DNA from: Dehalococcoidia bacterium
Lineage (GTDB): Bacteria; Chloroflexota; Dehalococcoidia; Tepidiformales; Tepidiformaceae
NCBI GenBank assembly: GCA_020847985.1
Contig: JADLBC010000023.1
Span: forward strand, 1 to 64,000
DNA: 64,000 nucleotides
Direction of reading: 5' to 3'
Shown here: one piece after another, positions 51,129 to 59,645 of the stretch
How the letters are laid out: every line of letters starts with the position of its first letter
Position numbering within the stretch: the stretch's first letter is position 1
The notes under the pieces: generated by a model
What the model saw: the letters and a program-made list of their open reading frames with translations, nothing else
The model's database searches: none
Told to the model about the DNA's origin: nothing
Made by a program: the position numbers and the translations under genes

Positions 51129-51881
51129 TCAGCGAAGCGAACGTCCGCCGTCGATCGTCATCACCGAACCGGTGACATAGCCGCTCGCCGCGCTCGCCAG
51201 GTAGAGCGCGGCGCCCGTCACATCCTCCGCCGCGGCGACGCGCCCCATCGGCACGTCCCCGCGCAGCTTGTCACCCCAGCGGCTCGCGAAGAGGTCGTTC
51301 GTAAAGTCGGTATCCACCCACCCGGGCGCGATGCTGTTCACCCGCACGCCGCGGTCCGCCCATTCCAGCGCCAGCGACCGCGTCAGCTGGTCCATCGCCG
51401 CCTTCGTCGCGCCGTAGACGCTCAGCCGCTCCAGCGGGTGGCTCGCCGCCACCGAGCTGATGTTGATGATCGAACCCGGCAACCCCGCCTCAAACAGCCG
51501 CCGCGCCACTTCCGTCGACCAGAAGAACGTGCCTCGCACATTGATGGTGAACGCCGGGTCCCAGTCCTCCACCGTCACGAACTCCGCCCGCTTGTAAAAC
51601 GAACTGACGCCGGCGTTATTCACGAGGATGGTGACCGGCTGCAGCCGCCATGCCTCCTCCGCCGTGCGCGCCACCTCGGCGAGGTCCGCGTTGTCGCATA
51701 CTTTGCCGATCGCGTTCGGCCCCAGCGCCGCCTCCGCCTCGCGCAGCTGGTCCGCGTTGCGCGCGGTGATGACCACGCGTGCACCCGCCGCCACGAACGC
51801 CTTCGCGATCGCGAACCCGATCCCCCGCGACCCGCCCGTCACCACCGCCAGCTGCCCTTCGAGTGAAAACGCTTCGTCCAT
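51129..51881 (-). CDS. Short-chain dehydrogenase/reductase (SDR)
   Basis: The product is 250 aa, a classical SDR: TGGSRGIG cofactor loop at 15-22, NNAG, catalytic Ser in INISSVAASHP, Y-x3-K in YGATKAAMDQ, and NSIAPGWVDTDF. The cofactor preference looks like NADP(H), from the basic residue after the glycine motif (ARVVITARN). The substrate is unknown. TAGAAC 6 nt before the ATG suggests a leaderless mRNA. Confidence 0.92.
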   Translation of the reverse strand: MDEAFSLEGQLAVVTGGSRGIGFAIAKAFVAAGARVVITARNADQLREAEAALGPNAIGKVCDNADLAEVARTAEEAWRLQPVTILVNNAGVSSFYKRAEFVTVEDWDPAFTINVRGTFFWSTEVARRLFEAGLPGSIINISSVAASHPLERLSVYGATKAAMDQLTRSLALEWADRGVRVNSIAPGWVDTDFTNDLFASRWGDKLRGDVPMGRVAAAEDVTGAALYLASAASGYVTGSVMTIDGGRSLR

Positions 51882-51887
51882 CCCCGC

Positions 51888-51893
51888 GTTCTA
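51888..51893 (-). promoter_or_regulatory. -10 element TAGAAC, 6 nt before SDR ATG
   Basis: Minus-strand TAGAAC is followed by six bases and the ATG at 51881; there is no Shine-Dalgarno sequence. Confidence 0.4.
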
Positions 51894-51925
51894 CCACCCG
51901 CCCGCGTCACGGTCGCGGGGCGCCC

Positions 51926-52957
51926 CTACTGGAAGATCACGACATCCGGCTGGGGCGAAATCGCCGCCACCTGCCACGGCGCCAGCAGGTTCACGTCCTC
52001 GTCGTAGAACAGCTTCAGCCCGCCGTGCGGGGCGCCGTCCTCCCGTACGAACTGGTCATAATGCGCGAGCTTGATCCCCTGCCCGCCAAACCCGTCCATG
52101 TCGATCACGAGGTCCACGCCCGGGTACCACTGCAGGCCGCTCTTGTTCCGGATCATGCTGGGAGTGAACTGGTGCACGATGAGCATCCGGTTCGAGAGCC
52201 CGTGCGCCGTGATGTAGTCCGACATCAGCCGCTGCGCCTCGTTGATCGCGCTCGCGTCCATTCCGCCGATGGCCGTGCCCGGCGCCACCCCCGGAGGCAT
52301 CGCCCACTCCGGGTCCACCGCAAGATGCACGCGCGGATTCGAAAGGTACGGCAGGAGCCGCGGGATCTCCTCCGCCACCGTGCTGTGGCCCATCTGCACA
52401 TCGAGGATCACGACGAGGTCGTTCGCCTCGGCCAGCGCCAGCTGATGGTCGATGGATTCCCACGGCATCCGCACCAGCCAGCTGCCGTCCGCCGTGGCAC
52501 TCGCCTGCGCCACCGCCGCGATGAGGTGCAGCCCGCCGATGGCGTGCCGCCCGCCGTTCGCCTCATCGTACGCGGCCACTTCGCGCCCGAGCCGGGCGAG
52601 CATCTCCGCCTCCGTGCCCTCGCCCAGCACGCCGAGCCCGGGCACGCCCGGGTACCCGTAATACGCGACCACCTGGCAGTTCCGCAGCACCGAATCGCCG
52701 TCGGCCGGCCGTACATCGAAGCCGCCCATGTCGCCGCGCGGCTCGAAGCAGCGTGTTGGCTTCGCCGGGATCGCCGGCGGCGGAGGGAGAGGAGTTGGCG
52801 TCGGCATCGGCGGTGCTTCGCCGTCCCGCGCGACCATCGGCGCGACCGCTCGAACGGGCCTGACCTGATCGGCGCTGCCGGTCTCACCCAGCGCGCCGAT
52901 GCCCAGTCCCGCCAGCAGGATGAACATCGCGACGAAGAGCCCGGCCGGAGTACTCAC
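51926..52957 (-). CDS. Exported protein of unknown function (TIM-barrel-like)
   Basis: The product is 343 aa with a GTG start. The N-terminal segment AGLFVAMFILLAGLGIGAL is a signal/anchor, followed by a Pro/Thr linker (PPMPTPTPLPPPP). The remaining 270 residues alternate beta strands and helices (VVAYYGYPGVPGLGVLGEG, GLHLIAAVAQASA, LVVILDVQMGHS, VHLAVDPEWAMPPG, MLIVHQFTPSMI, VDLVIDMDGFGGQG) in a barrel-like pattern that recalls extracellular glycoside-hydrolase-like folds. No catalytic assignment is safe. It is likely a surface-anchored protein. Confidence 0.75.
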   Translation of the reverse strand: MSTPAGLFVAMFILLAGLGIGALGETGSADQVRPVRAVAPMVARDGEAPPMPTPTPLPPPPAIPAKPTRCFEPRGDMGGFDVRPADGDSVLRNCQVVAYYGYPGVPGLGVLGEGTEAEMLARLGREVAAYDEANGGRHAIGGLHLIAAVAQASATADGSWLVRMPWESIDHQLALAEANDLVVILDVQMGHSTVAEEIPRLLPYLSNPRVHLAVDPEWAMPPGVAPGTAIGGMDASAINEAQRLMSDYITAHGLSNRMLIVHQFTPSMIRNKSGLQWYPGVDLVIDMDGFGGQGIKLAHYDQFVREDGAPHGGLKLFYDEDVNLLAPWQVAAISPQPDVVIFQ

Positions 52958-53006
52958 GCCGCGAGTCTACCGCGCACGAGCCCTCCGCTCCTCGCCCGAG
53001 GTGGCC

Positions 53007-53510
53007 TTATTTCCCCGCCGACAGCGACCCCACATCCTTCCACACCAGCTGCGCGCCCGAGTGCCCCGCCGCGACCATGATCCCCGTCGCGCCCACGCCC
53101 ACCACCAGCGCCAGCGCATACACCGCCATCGGCGCCCACGGCGGGAGGTTCCACCGCTTCCCGAACTTCGTCACCAGGAAGAGCCCGATCGCCGTGAGTG
53201 CGAAGACCACGGCCAGGTTGCGTGCCATCTCGCCGTCCTCCGGATGGTCGCCAAAGCGCGGCCGTTGGAGCCCCTGGGCGCGCGCGGCATCCTTCACGCG
53301 GTCCTCGAGCGGCTCCCCGGTGCCCGCCGCCATGATCGCGAAGAACGCCCCGGCCGCCGCCAGCAGCGCAATCGGCAATGCGTAGACCTGCCGCCAGGGC
53401 GCCCGCCAGCCCGTCACCGCGAGCGCGAGGAAGGCGAGGGGCACCATCACGACGGCCGCGTGAACGATGAGCGCGTGCGCCGGCAGCCCGGCGAGCTTGT
53501 CAATTTCCAT
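53007..53510 (-). CDS. DUF2231-family membrane protein
   Basis: The product is 167 aa with four membrane segments. The N-terminal GLPAHALIVHAAVVMVPLAFLALAV has the paired His of the DUF2231 family, and the C-terminus ends HSGAQLVWKDVG, also conserved. The histidines suggest haem or metal binding, but the function is not established. GGAGG lies 5 nt before the ATG. Confidence 0.8.
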   Translation of the reverse strand: MEIDKLAGLPAHALIVHAAVVMVPLAFLALAVTGWRAPWRQVYALPIALLAAAGAFFAIMAAGTGEPLEDRVKDAARAQGLQRPRFGDHPEDGEMARNLAVVFALTAIGLFLVTKFGKRWNLPPWAPMAVYALALVVGVGATGIMVAAGHSGAQLVWKDVGSLSAGK

Positions 53511-53698
53511 GAATCCTCCAGGGCACCCCGCGGGTGGTGTTCACCATGGCACCCCCGCGTCCCGCAGCGCGATACGTCCGTTCAGCCACTTTTTCCCCGG
53601 CCCTGCCCGCGCCTTGACCCCACCCGAACCTCGCCCGCGTTGACGCCCGCGCCGCTCCCGGACGAAGGTGAGCCACAAACCGTCCCCCGGGAGGCGCC

Positions 53699-53920
53699 AT
53701 GTGCCGCAGCATCAAGCCCCTTCGCACTACCACCGGTCCCGCCACCGACGACGAGGTCCTCGCCGCCGCGCTCCAGTTCGTCCGTAAGGTCAGCGGCTTC
53801 CGTGCCCCTTCGAAGGCGAACGAAGAGGCGTTCAACGCTGCCGTTGGCGATATCACCGCCGCTACCGGCCGCCTCCTGCGCGCGCTTCCGCCGAAGAAAG
53901 AAGTACCCGTCCGCGATTGA
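53699..53920 (+). CDS. DUF2277-family small protein
   Basis: The product is 73 aa: MCRSIKPLRTTTGPATDDEV, then LAAALQFVRKVSGFRAPSKANEEAFNAAV. This matches the DUF2277 pattern (MCRxI, PPATDEEI, QFVRKVSG, PSKANEAAF). Two or three helices are expected and the function is unknown. GGGAGG lies 6 nt before the ATG. Confidence 0.85.
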   Translation: MCRSIKPLRTTTGPATDDEVLAAALQFVRKVSGFRAPSKANEEAFNAAVGDITAATGRLLRALPPKKEVPVRD

Positions 53921-54020
53921 GGGAGGGGGCGACGAACGGCGCCCGCCTTCGGGCCCTTCGCCCGGCCCGGTCTGCCCGCAGCCAGGCTACAGTCCACGAG
54001 CGGAGCGGCCCGGAGGATGC

Positions 54021-54614
54021 GTGCCCGGTGAACTCGCACGTGCCCTGGCTTTCGTCGCGCTCGGCCTCGCGTTGCTCGCCTACTTCCTTCTTGAGTCCGG
54101 ACGCCATCTCATCGCAATCATTCGCGGCGATCGCGCCAGTGCCTCCGATGCGGGTTCGCTCCCCGCGATCGCGGCCGTCTGGTTTCTCGCCGTCATCGTC
54201 GCCTTCAGCCTGACGTTCACGGCCAGGGGCCTCGACTTCCCGGGGGGCTGGCCAGCGTGGTGGTTTGCCGGCGCGGTGCTGGTCGCGGCGGGAGCGGCCC
54301 TCCGGCTCCGCGCCCTGGGCGCCCTCGGCGAAGCCTACAGCCCGGCCGTGCATGTCGAAGCCGGGCAGCGCATCGTGACCGGCGGCCCTTACCGCGTGGT
54401 GCGCCACCCCGCCTACACGGGCGCGCTCGTGATGCTGACGGGCATCGGCGTCGCGTCCGCGAACGGAGCCGCGCTGGCGGTCTGCATCGGCCTCCCGCTC
54501 GCCGTGCTCCTCTTCCGCATCCGCATCGAGGAGCGCGCGCTCTTCGCCGCCCTCGGCGAACCGTATGCCGCCTACGCCGCCGGTCGAAAGCGCCTCATCC
54601 CGTTCGTCTGGTAA
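54021..54614 (+). CDS. ICMT-like membrane methyltransferase
   Basis: The product is 197 aa with a GTG start and GGAGG 5 nt upstream. Four or five membrane segments lead to the SAM motif GGPYRVVRHPAYTGAL at about residue 116 and IEERALFAALGEPYAAYAAGRKRLIPFVW at the end. It is the second member of this family in the window; the substrate is unknown. The long upstream frame to 52899 is a shadow. Confidence 0.8.
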   Translation: MPGELARALAFVALGLALLAYFLLESGRHLIAIIRGDRASASDAGSLPAIAAVWFLAVIVAFSLTFTARGLDFPGGWPAWWFAGAVLVAAGAALRLRALGALGEAYSPAVHVEAGQRIVTGGPYRVVRHPAYTGALVMLTGIGVASANGAALAVCIGLPLAVLLFRIRIEERALFAALGEPYAAYAAGRKRLIPFVW

Positions 54615-54617
54615 TCC

Positions 54618-55361
54618 CTACCGCTCGCGCTTCCAGGCCGCGGCCATCGCCATGCCTTCTTCCTCGCCCCGGACGCGGTGCATCAGCGCCGTCGCGTGCA
54701 CCAGGTCGCCGAAGAACACCGCCGGGTCGTCGCCGGTCGCGTAGGGCTCGTCGCGCCCGATGTACTCGACGTGCAGCCGTTCGCACAGGTCCCGCGCTCG
54801 CCGGTGAAATTCGAACCGTCGCGCCTCGGCCCATGCCAGCGCCTTCGGCGAAACGTCGGCGCTGAGGGCGTTCTGCGGCCCACGCACGACGAGCACCGTC
54901 CCCTCGCGCGCCAGCACTCGCCGCGCGCTCGCCTCCAACACCGCCATGACTTCGTCCACGGTGAAGTTGGCGTCACCGCCGATGGTCCGCAGGAGCGCGC
55001 GCCGCGCCAGATGGTACGGCGGCGATTCCGCCAGCCAGTGCACCCGCGCCGATGCCGTCCCGACGTCCGACAACGCTTCGCCCACGCGCCCGATCCGCCG
55101 CTTCAGGCGCAGCGGCACCGAACGGAACGTCACCCAGTACGCGGCGAGCCGGATCACCACCACGTCCGGCTTCGTCTCATCCAGCCAACGGTCCAGGTGC
55201 ACGGGGAACGGTGGCGTCGGCCACATCACCTTCGAAACAGTGTGCGCCGCTTCGCCCGTCTCCGCCGTGAACACGCGCTCCGCCACGACCGTGGCGCGCT
55301 CCGCCTCCGGCACCCGCTCATTGAAGTCGTCGCTGTTTGTCAGTCGCAGGATTACGGCCAA
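54618..55361 (-). CDS. SGNH/GDSL-hydrolase-like protein with altered first motif
   Basis: The product is 247 aa, probably with a TTG start since no other start codon fits the frame. VILRLTNSDDFNERV occupies the place of the GDS block, PDVVVIRLAAYWV corresponds to block II, VLVVRGPQN to the N block, and FFGDLVHATALMH gives the D-x2-H end. The nucleophile Ser may be that of NSDD or may be absent. It is presumably cytoplasmic, as no signal peptide is seen. Confidence in the fold is moderate. Confidence 0.65.
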   Translation of the reverse strand: MAVILRLTNSDDFNERVPEAERATVVAERVFTAETGEAAHTVSKVMWPTPPFPVHLDRWLDETKPDVVVIRLAAYWVTFRSVPLRLKRRIGRVGEALSDVGTASARVHWLAESPPYHLARRALLRTIGGDANFTVDEVMAVLEASARRVLAREGTVLVVRGPQNALSADVSPKALAWAEARRFEFHRRARDLCERLHVEYIGRDEPYATGDDPAVFFGDLVHATALMHRVRGEEEGMAMAAAWKRER

Positions 55362-55391
55362 CGCCCCACCCCCATCTGCTCGTCGCTTCCG

Positions 55392-55838
55392 CTATCCGCG
55401 TGCGAACGTGCCACGGCGGACCGCCAGCAGCAGCAGCGCACCCGCCACCGGCGGCAGCACAAAGGCCACCGCGCTCGCCACGCCGATCGCCGTTTCCAGG
55501 GCACTCAGGTCCTCGGCCGCGAACTCCATGCCCGCCAGGGGCAGCAGCGGCAGACCCGCGCCCACCAGCGTCCAACCGGCGAACCGCGGGTACGAAGGCG
55601 AGAACAGCACCAGTGCCAGCAGCGAGATCGCGCCGAACGAGTAGGCGAAGGACAGGAAGTCGATCGCGCCCCGGCTCAGCCCGGCGCCGTCATCGCCGAA
55701 GTCGTCCTTGGCGATGCGATACCCGAACGCGCAGAGCAAGAACAGCGCCGCCGAGATCGCCACCAGGATGGCCGGCACCGCCACCGTGCGAAGGCGTGCA
55801 TGCGCCTCCCTCGCATCCTCCTCGTCAGCCCCCGGCAT
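55392..55838 (-). CDS. Four-helix membrane protein of unknown function
   Basis: The product is 148 aa. Membrane segments are at about residues 19-37, 57-78, 86-104 and 115-137. No family motif is recognised. The ATG at 55838 has GGGGAGGGG 2-4 nt upstream; an ATG at 55868 is less likely. It lies 30 bp before the SGNH-like gene in the same direction. Confidence 0.65.
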   Translation of the reverse strand: MPGADEEDAREAHARLRTVAVPAILVAISAALFLLCAFGYRIAKDDFGDDGAGLSRGAIDFLSFAYSFGAISLLALVLFSPSYPRFAGWTLVGAGLPLLPLAGMEFAAEDLSALETAIGVASAVAFVLPPVAGALLLLAVRRGTFARG

Positions 55839-55927
55839 CGCCCCTCCCCGGCCTCGTGCTCCATTCACCGTAGCGGCATCGGCTCCAGTGGGCCACGCAC
55901 ACTGGCCGGGCGCGGACCAACGAGAAA

Positions 55928-55947
55928 GGGCAGCCGCGAGGCTGCCC
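55928..55947 (-). terminator. Terminator of the etfBA operon
   Basis: GGGCAGCC pairs with GGCTGCCC around GCGA; TTTCTCGTTGG follows on the minus strand, 28 bp beyond the etfA stop codon. Confidence 0.8.
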
Positions 55948-55974
55948 CTTCATCGATTGCGAACGCTTCGCGGA

Positions 55975-56934
55975 TTAGCCCAGCTTCTTGATCTCCTCGA
56001 TCAGCGCCGGGACAACCTTCTTGAAGTCGTCGATGATGGCGAACTTCGAAACCTTCACCATGTTGGCGTCGGGGTCCTTGTTGATCGCGACGATGTTCTT
56101 CGAACCCGCCATGCCCGCCATGTGCTGGCTGGCGCCGCTGATCGCGACCGCGATGTACAGGTTCGGCGAAACCGTCTTGCCCGTCAGGCCCACCTGCTGC
56201 GAAGGCGGATACCAGCCCAGGTCGCACGCCGCGCGCGAAGCGCCAACGGCGCCCGCCGGCATCGTGCCCGCGAGGTCCTCGAGCATCTTGAAGGCCGCGC
56301 CATCGCCCAGGCCACGCCCGCCGGCCACGACCACCGCCGCGTCCTCGAGCTTGATGCCCGTCGATTCCGCCTTCGAGATCCCCAGCACGGTGATGCGCGC
56401 CGTACCGGCCGCATCGATCGTCTTCGTCTCGCCGCCGCCCGCACCGGCCTCGGGCGCATCGAACGACTTGCCCTTCACCGTCGCGATCTGCAGCGGGGAC
56501 TTCCAGGTGTGCTCGGCCCGGGCGTTGCCGCCGAAAGCCGCGCGCGTCACCCGCAGGCGCCCGCCATTGATCTTCAGCTCGACGCAGTCCATCGCCGCGC
56601 CCGTCTTGTTCGCGAAGGCGAGCGCGGGGGCGAGGTCACGCCCGAGGCTGCTCTGCGCGATCAGGACGATGTCCGCGCCGGACTGCTCGATCGCGGCCTG
56701 CACGGCCGGCTGAAGCACTTCCGCCATGTTGCTCGCGAGCGCCGCGTTCGTGCCCACGTAGACGGTGGCCGCCCCGTGCTGGAGCAGCGCATTGGCGCCC
56801 GCCTGGCCGGCCACGAACGCCGACACCGCGCCGCCGCCCTGCGAGGAGAGCTGCTGCGCCGCGCCGAGCAGTTCGAGCGAGGAGGCCGAAACGCCGTCCC
56901 CGGCCGCTTCGGCAACAACCAGAATTCCTGCCAT
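55975..56934 (-). CDS. etfA: Electron transfer flavoprotein alpha subunit
   Basis: The product is 319 aa. The C-terminal FAD domain has [56 protein letters not shown] and INKDPDANM, all diagnostic of EtfA. With EtfB it carries electrons from acyl-CoA dehydrogenases to ETF:quinone oxidoreductase. It starts 15 bp after etfB. Confidence 0.95.
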   Translation of the reverse strand: MAGILVVAEAAGDGVSASSLELLGAAQQLSSQGGGAVSAFVAGQAGANALLQHGAATVYVGTNAALASNMAEVLQPAVQAAIEQSGADIVLIAQSSLGRDLAPALAFANKTGAAMDCVELKINGGRLRVTRAAFGGNARAEHTWKSPLQIATVKGKSFDAPEAGAGGGETKTIDAAGTARITVLGISKAESTGIKLEDAAVVVAGGRGLGDGAAFKMLEDLAGTMPAGAVGASRAACDLGWYPPSQQVGLTGKTVSPNLYIAVAISGASQHMAGMAGSKNIVAINKDPDANMVKVSKFAIIDDFKKVVPALIEEIKKLG

Positions 56935-56949
56935 GTTCGTCGGTGCTCC

Positions 56950-57753
56950 TTAGACCAGCTTCGCCGCGCGAAGCTTCTGCGCGAGAACGGCCGCCTTCTC
57001 TTCCGGCGTGTCGCCCTCGATGATCTCGACGTTGCTCTCGACCTTCGGCACGTAGAGCGCTTCCAGCGGCATCGCCCGGTTGGCCGCGCCCACTTCATCC
57101 GCACCCAGGCCAAGGTCCGCGGCGCCCCACACCTGCACCGTCTTCTTCGCCGCCATCATGATCTGGCGAAGCTGCGGGTAGCGCGGCTCGCCGAATTCGT
57201 TCGAAACCGAGACCACGGCCGGCAGCGCCACTTCCACGCTCTGGAAGCCGTCGTCCAGCACGCGCTCCACCTTCAGTCCCGCGCCGCCCTTTTCGATCGC
57301 CTTCGCGACCGTCACCACCGGCACGTTCAGCGCCTGGCCGACACCCGTCGGCACCACGCCCATGTCCCAGTCCGCCGAAGCGCGGCCCATGAGCACGAGG
57401 TCGGCGCCGCCCAGCTTCTCAATCGCCTTCGCGAGCGCGTTCGCCGTCTGGAAGTTGTCGATGTCGCCGAACGCCGGGTCGTTCAGCAGAACGCCCTCGT
57501 CCGCGCCCATCGCCAGCGCGTGCTTGATCGCGTCGCGCGCGCTATCGGGGCCAAGGCTGATGACCGTGACCTTCCCGCCGCCATCCGCTTCCTTGAGGCG
57601 GAGCGCCGCCTCCGTGGCCTGCGGGTCGTACGGGTTCACAACGGGCGCGATGCCCTGGGCGGGGATTACCTTCTTCGCCGCTTCGTCCACCTTGAAGGAC
57701 GCTGCGGGCGTTTCCGGGTCCGGGATTTGCTTAACGCAGACGATGATGTTCAC
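56950..57753 (-). CDS. etfB: Electron transfer flavoprotein beta subunit
   Basis: The product is 267 aa with a GTG start and AGGAGG upstream. Signature segments are MNIIVCVKQIPDPETP, NPYDPQATEAALRLKE, VLMGRASADWDMGVVPTGVGQALN and LPAVVSVSNEFGEPRYP. It binds AMP and forms the heterodimer with EtfA. The operon probably serves acyl-CoA oxidation along with the thiolase-like pair elsewhere in the window. An inverted repeat lies in its promoter. Confidence 0.95.
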   Translation of the reverse strand: MNIIVCVKQIPDPETPAASFKVDEAAKKVIPAQGIAPVVNPYDPQATEAALRLKEADGGGKVTVISLGPDSARDAIKHALAMGADEGVLLNDPAFGDIDNFQTANALAKAIEKLGGADLVLMGRASADWDMGVVPTGVGQALNVPVVTVAKAIEKGGAGLKVERVLDDGFQSVEVALPAVVSVSNEFGEPRYPQLRQIMMAAKKTVQVWGAADLGLGADEVGAANRAMPLEALYVPKVESNVEIIEGDTPEEKAAVLAQKLRAAKLV

Positions 57754-57837
57754 GCGGTAGCCGGCCTCCTGCGGCAGCCGGCGGCACCCTGGCCCCCGGC
57801 AGATTTCATACGTTTCGGGTTCGGGAAACCGCCCGGG

Positions 57838-57865
57838 ATGGTATCACAAATGAAGCGCTTGTGAA
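57838..57865 (-). promoter_or_regulatory. etfBA promoter with overlapping inverted repeat
   Basis: Minus-strand TTCACA (57865-57860), 16-bp spacer and TACCAT (57843-57838). TCACAA-N9-TTGTGA (57844-57864) fills the spacer, so a dimeric regulator bound there would block RNA polymerase. Confidence 0.55.
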
Positions 57866-57889
57866 ATCTCGCACAGTTCCGCCCAAACC

Positions 57890-58999
57890 TCAGGCGAACC
57901 GCGCCAGGCACTCCGCGATGTATGCCACATCCTCCCCCGTCAGCGACGGGTGAATCGGCAGCGAAAGCACGCTCTGCGATGCCGCCTCCGCGACCGGCAC
58001 ATCGGCCCCCGCGCCCACCCCGAGCTCCTTCATGATCGGCTGCTCGTTGATGCACAGCGGGTAATGGATCGCCGTGCCCACGCCTGCCTCCGCGAGCGCC
58101 TTCTGCAGCGCCTCCCGCTTTTCCGGCGCCACCCGGATGGTGAACTGGTGGAACACGTGCCGGTCGCCCGGCCGCACGCGAGGCGTCTCCACACCCACGA
58201 TCTCCGCCGCCTCGACCGCCGCCGCCAGCGCCTGCGCGTTGGCGATGCGCGCCTCGTTCCACGCTTCCAGCTTCGCCAGCTGCGCACTCCCGATCGCCGC
58301 CGAGAGGTCCGTCATCCGCCAGTTAAGGCCGAAATGTTCGTGGTAATACCGCCGCTCCTGCCCGTGGTTGCGAATGATCCGCGCCATCCGCGCGACCTCA
58401 TCGTCGTTCGTCGTGATGATGCCGCCTTCGCCAGTCGTCATGTTCTTCGTCGGGTAGAAGCTGAAGCAGCCCGTGCCGAACGCGCCCACGCGCTTGCCCT
58501 GGTGTTCGGCGCCGTGCGCCTGCGCCGCGTCCTCGACCAGCGCCAGCCCGTGCTCGTCGCACAGCGTCTCGAACTCCGCGATGCGCGCCGGGTGCCCGTA
58601 CAGGTGTACCGGCATGACTGCCTTCGTCCGATCCGTGATCAGCGCCTCCACCTTTTCCGGGTCGAGGTTGAAATCGAACGGGTCGATATCCGCGAAGACG
58701 GGCGTGGCGCCGCAGGCAATGATGCTCGTCGCCGTCGCGATGAAGCTAAACGGCGTCGTGATCACTTCGTCCCCGGGCCCGACGCCGTGCGCCTGCAGCG
58801 CCACGATGAGCGCCGCCGTACCGCTGTTCACCGCCACGCCGTGCTTCGCCCCGACGTACGCCGCGAACTCCTTTTCGAACGCCTCCGTGCGGCTGCCCTG
58901 GGCGAGCTGCCCGCTTTCCAGCACGGCAAGCACCGCGGCCTTCTCTTCGTCCGAAACCAGGGGGCGCGCTATCGAAATGCTGCGAGGCGCGGTCGTCAT
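57890..58999 (-). CDS. DegT/DnrJ/EryC1-family sugar aminotransferase
   Basis: The product is 369 aa, a PLP enzyme. The internal aldimine lysine is K185 in SFYPTKNMTTGEGG; HLYGHPARI, EDAAQAHGAEHQGKRVG and NWRMTDLSAAIGSAQL are typical. It transfers an amino group from glutamate to a keto-sugar nucleotide. It is the last gene of the operon with an acetyltransferase, 4,6-dehydratase and sugar transferase, which together would make and load an acetamido-dideoxy sugar. GGGAGGAAG precedes the ATG. Confidence 0.92.
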   Translation of the reverse strand: MTTAPRSISIARPLVSDEEKAAVLAVLESGQLAQGSRTEAFEKEFAAYVGAKHGVAVNSGTAALIVALQAHGVGPGDEVITTPFSFIATATSIIACGATPVFADIDPFDFNLDPEKVEALITDRTKAVMPVHLYGHPARIAEFETLCDEHGLALVEDAAQAHGAEHQGKRVGAFGTGCFSFYPTKNMTTGEGGIITTNDDEVARMARIIRNHGQERRYYHEHFGLNWRMTDLSAAIGSAQLAKLEAWNEARIANAQALAAAVEAAEIVGVETPRVRPGDRHVFHQFTIRVAPEKREALQKALAEAGVGTAIHYPLCINEQPIMKELGVGAGADVPVAEAASQSVLSLPIHPSLTGEDVAYIAECLARFA

Positions 59000-59060
59000 C
59001 AGGTTCTTCCTCCCGGCACGCGGCTGCCCGGCGGCTCTCCGCGCACGTTCTCAGCGTCGT

Positions 59061-59645
59061 TCAGGATTCGAGAATAGCGAGGCCGTCCGCTGTGCGCTGG
59101 TACCGCCGCCCGCATTCGCCGCAGGCCAGGTCGTCGTTCAGCCGGTGCGCGCACTGGCACACCCAGCCAACCTGCCGCGCCGGGTTGCCAATCACAAGCC
59201 CGTGCGCGGGCACGTCCTTCGTCACCACGCTCCCCGCCCCCACCAGCGCCCACCGCCCGATGCGCACGCCCGGCAGCACCACCGACCGCGAACCCACGGC
59301 CGCGCCATACTGCACCGTTGCGCCCACGCACTCCCAGTCCGAAGCCGACTTCAGGCTCCCATCGGGGTTGATCGCGCGGGGGAAGCGGTCGTTCGTGAAC
59401 ACCACCTCGGGGCCGACGAAGACGCCGTCCTCGAGCGTCGTGCCCTCGTACACACAGGAGTAATTCTGAACCTTGCAGTTCGCGCCGACCTGCACATCCG
59501 CGCCGATATAGACGCCCTTGCCGATGATGCAGCCCGGCCCGATGCCGGCGTTTTCGCGCACCTGCGCCTGGTGCCAGATGCTGGCCCCCTCGCCGATAAG
59601 CGCCCGGTCGCTGACTTCCGCCGTCTCATGCACGCGAAAGCTCAC
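59061..59645 (-). CDS. Left-handed beta-helix N-acetyltransferase (WbpD/FdtC-like) with zinc-ribbon tail
   Basis: The product is 194 aa. Hexapeptide repeats run from about residue 12 to 150 (ALIGEGASIWHQAQVRENAGIGPGC, GKGVYIGADVQVGANCKVQNY), with the VFTNDRFPRA loop and VVLPGVRIGRWALVGAGSVVTKDVP. These match UDP-3-amino-sugar N-acetyltransferases such as WbpD. A C-terminal C-x3-... CGECGRRY segment looks like a zinc ribbon (WVCQCAHRL, ACGECG). It lacks the Rossmann domain of PglD. The ATG overlaps the dehydratase stop by ATGA. Confidence 0.88.
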   Translation of the reverse strand: MSFRVHETAEVSDRALIGEGASIWHQAQVRENAGIGPGCIIGKGVYIGADVQVGANCKVQNYSCVYEGTTLEDGVFVGPEVVFTNDRFPRAINPDGSLKSASDWECVGATVQYGAAVGSRSVVLPGVRIGRWALVGAGSVVTKDVPAHGLVIGNPARQVGWVCQCAHRLNDDLACGECGRRYQRTADGLAILES

